Origin: an uncultured Bryobacterales bacterium
GTDB lineage: Bacteria; Acidobacteriota; Terriglobia; Bryobacterales; UBA6623
Direction of reading: 5' to 3'
Length of the DNA: 7,021 bases
NCBI GenBank assembly: GCA_946887065.1
Contig: CAMPKL010000184.1
Span: 1-7,021 of the forward strand
Under the pieces are notes generated by a model. It ran no database searches, had not been told where the DNA came from, and worked only from the letters and a program-made list of their open reading frames with translations. The translations under genes and the position numbers were made by a program. The stretch's first letter is position 1. Each line of letters begins with the position of its first letter. Of the stretch, positions 5,760-7,021 are shown in pieces.

Positions 5760-5787
5760 TTGGTCGTCTCACCCAACGCGGTAGAAT
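5760..5787 (+). promoter_or_regulatory. Promoter giving a probably leaderless transcript of the GT-B gene
   Basis: TAGAAT (5782-5787, five of six to the -10 consensus) lies just 6 nt before the ATG at 5794, with a weak TTGGTC (5760-5765) 16 nt upstream. A start site about 7 nt after the -10 box falls on the A of the ATG itself. The absence of any Shine-Dalgarno sequence fits a leaderless mRNA. The region 5646-5793 is divergent and should also hold the promoter of the 137-aa gene, which I could not locate. Confidence 0.42.
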
Positions 5788-5793
5788 CGACCG

Positions 5794-6816
5794 ATGGCCT
5801 TTCCTGAGTTTGACGAGGGCAAGCGGAAGGTCCTGTTCTTCTCGCGGGGTAGGGGCCGGGGACATGCTGTTCCGGACGTGGAAATCGTCAAGGAGATGAC
5901 GAAGACGCACGAAGACGTGCAAGTGCGCTTTGTCAGCTACGGGACCGGTGCGCAGACGATTGCCCAGTATGGATTTCCGCTCATCGATGTTGGGCTGCCG
6001 GACCAGGGGTCTCACACGGCGATGACCGTGATAGCCGGCCAGTTGATCGGCTCGCTCGACCCGGATCTGGTGGTATCGCATGAAGAATTCGCGGTGCTCC
6101 CGGCAGCGAAGATATTCAACAAACGCACCGTCTGCATAACGGATTGGTTCGTGGGACCAGAACAGTTGTCGATGGCATGCCTGGGTTACGCGGACAAGAT
6201 CCTGTTCATCGATGAGCCAGGCATATTTGATGAGCCGCCCTGCGTGAAAGGCCGGGTCGAGTACGTCGGACCCGTCCTGCGCGAATTTCAATACGGCCGG
6301 GAAGACAGGGACCGCGCTCGCACCGAACTGAGGATCCCGTCGGACGCTTTCGTCGTCGCGGTCCTGCCAGGAAGCTGGACCGAAGAGAAGGTTCCTATCC
6401 TAGACCGCATTATTGAGGCTTACGACAGCCTAGGCAAACCGTCAAAGTTCCTGATCTGGGTCGCTGGCTCGGACCATGAAATGATCAGCGCCAGGCTCGC
6501 AGACCGGCAGGACACGCTCGTCGTGGAGTTCGACCCGGTTATCGAACGCATCATGGTCGCCGCGGATGTAGCGGTTACGAAATGTACCCGCAAGACCCAC
6601 GTGGAACTGGCCGCGCTGGGAACGGCCGCCGTGGGACTCCATGCCGGACTGAACGTCGTGGACCCAGTGCGGGTCTCGAAACTGGCCACGGTGATGGCGC
6701 CGGAGGCGTTCACCCTAGCCCGCGAATATCCGAGATTCTCCGGCCGCATCCAGAGCCGTGATAAACCGGCTCGGTACATCGCGGAATCTTGCTTCGCTTT
6801 CCAAGCAGGTCTCTGA
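5794..6816 (+). CDS. GT-B fold glycosyltransferase, MurG/GT28-like
   Basis: This 340-aa protein has the two-domain layout of GT28/MurG-like UDP-sugar transferases. The N-domain starts with KVLFFSRGRGRGHAVPDVEI (12-31), a glycine-rich first loop followed by His24, as in the acceptor-binding domain of MurG. SLDPDLVVSHEEFAVLPAAK and the TVCITDWF segment fit the core of that domain. The C-domain starts at FVVAVLPGSW (about 186-195), continues through EFDPVIERIMVAADVAVTK, and reaches HVELAALGTAAVGL with Glu271 in the position that normally binds the donor ribose or sugar. The usual Gly-rich loop just before this Glu is replaced by TKCTRKT (262-268). It should be a soluble or peripheral membrane enzyme acting on a lipid or glycan acceptor; the substrate is unknown. 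It is too divergent, and too far from any cell-wall cluster, to be called murG. No ribosome site precedes the ATG. Confidence 0.82.
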   Translation: MAFPEFDEGKRKVLFFSRGRGRGHAVPDVEIVKEMTKTHEDVQVRFVSYGTGAQTIAQYGFPLIDVGLPDQGSHTAMTVIAGQLIGSLDPDLVVSHEEFAVLPAAKIFNKRTVCITDWFVGPEQLSMACLGYADKILFIDEPGIFDEPPCVKGRVEYVGPVLREFQYGREDRDRARTELRIPSDAFVVAVLPGSWTEEKVPILDRIIEAYDSLGKPSKFLIWVAGSDHEMISARLADRQDTLVVEFDPVIERIMVAADVAVTKCTRKTHVELAALGTAAVGLHAGLNVVDPVRVSKLATVMAPEAFTLAREYPRFSGRIQSRDKPARYIAESCFAFQAGL

Positions 6817-6863
6817 TCTGCGCCGTGTCCCGTGGAAACCATCGCCCATCCCCACCCGCCTAG

Positions 6864-7021
6864 TCAGGCGTCGGGCGGCCGCCGGCGGCCGGGGGGATTG
6901 CAAGGATTGTAGCCGGGCCGATAGCCGATCCACGGACATTCGTAGTGACCGTCGACCGAGTCGGCGCCGCCGTCGGAAAGCGCGCCCGTGTAGGTGTCCG
7001 CCGCGAAGTCGTGATACAGCA
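6864..7021 (-). CDS. C-terminal 51 codons of an unrecognised gene, 5'-truncated by the window edge
   Basis: Reading minus from 7021 (two leading bases, then codons) gives an open frame ending in TGA at 6866-6864. It runs LYHDFAADTYTGALSDGG, then ADSVDGHYECPWIGYRPGYN, and finishes with PCNPPGRRRPPDA. Almost all codons end in G or C, which supports real coding. Its start lies outside the window. The Tyr/Gly/Asp content with two cysteines and a Pro/Arg tail resembles an extracellular or surface protein, but no family can be named. It converges with the GT-B gene, leaving 47 bp between stops. A 14-bp perfect palindrome (6877-6890) lies in its last codons. Confidence 0.6.
   Translation of the reverse strand, partial: LYHDFAADTYTGALSDGGADSVDGHYECPWIGYRPGYNPCNPPGRRRPPDA

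Noticed and set aside
6877..6890. 14-bp perfect palindrome as a bidirectional terminator
   Set aside because: It lies within the last codons of the right-edge gene, has no loop and no T tract, and is pure GC, so it is likely a by-product of Pro/Arg codons.
1..7021. CRISPR array, insertion sequence, toxin-antitoxin or defence operon
   Set aside because: No regularly spaced repeats, transposase, integrase or toxin-like gene pair was found on either strand.

Overview
The window comes from a GC-rich bacterial chromosome. The coding style is high GC at third codon positions, with a TlpA-type periplasmic redox protein, envelope glycosyltransferases and a tRNA gene with an encoded CCA end. Several short proteins remind me, from memory only, of soil Acidobacteriota of the Solibacter/Bryobacter type. 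That placement is an unverified impression; nothing in the window fixes the taxon.

Layout. Positions 1-1253 (minus) hold an almost complete major facilitator transporter that runs off the left edge, so its stop codon is not visible. A divergent intergenic region of about 135 bp separates it from a secreted thioredoxin-fold protein (1389-2312, plus). That gene is followed after 27 nt, in the same reading frame, by a GT2 glycosyltransferase with an extra Rossmann-like C-terminal domain (2340-3344, plus). Next is tRNA-Arg(ACG) at 3412-3488 with a good sigma70-like promoter. Then comes about 0.8 kb of sparse, structured DNA (3489-4274). It contains one convincing small gene (3702-3902, minus; a 66-aa helical protein with an AT-hook-like basic patch) and one doubtful one (4027-4218, minus). 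A second, unrelated GT2 glycosyltransferase follows (4275-5210, plus; galactosyltransferase-type C-terminus). It converges on a 137-aa beta-rich protein of unknown function (5232-5645, minus), which is divergent from a GT-B fold, MurG/GT28-like glycosyltransferase (5794-6816, plus). The right edge (6864-7021, minus) carries the C-terminal 51 codons of an unrecognised gene.

How the genes fit together. Three different glycosyltransferases lie within 4.5 kb, which suggests surface polysaccharide, glycolipid or glycoprotein assembly. They are not one operon: they are separated by a tRNA and by opposite-strand genes, and no polymerase, flippase, priming transferase or sugar-nucleotide gene is visible. 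The TlpA-like gene and the first GT2 gene are probably co-transcribed. I do not see a clear defence system, mobile element, CRISPR array or other obviously new multi-gene system. The most interesting items are the small AT-hook-like protein beside the tRNA, the 137-aa unknown protein, the GT2-Rossmann fusion, the unusual donor-site region of the GT-B enzyme with its predicted leaderless transcript, and a palindrome between direct repeats inside the transporter gene.
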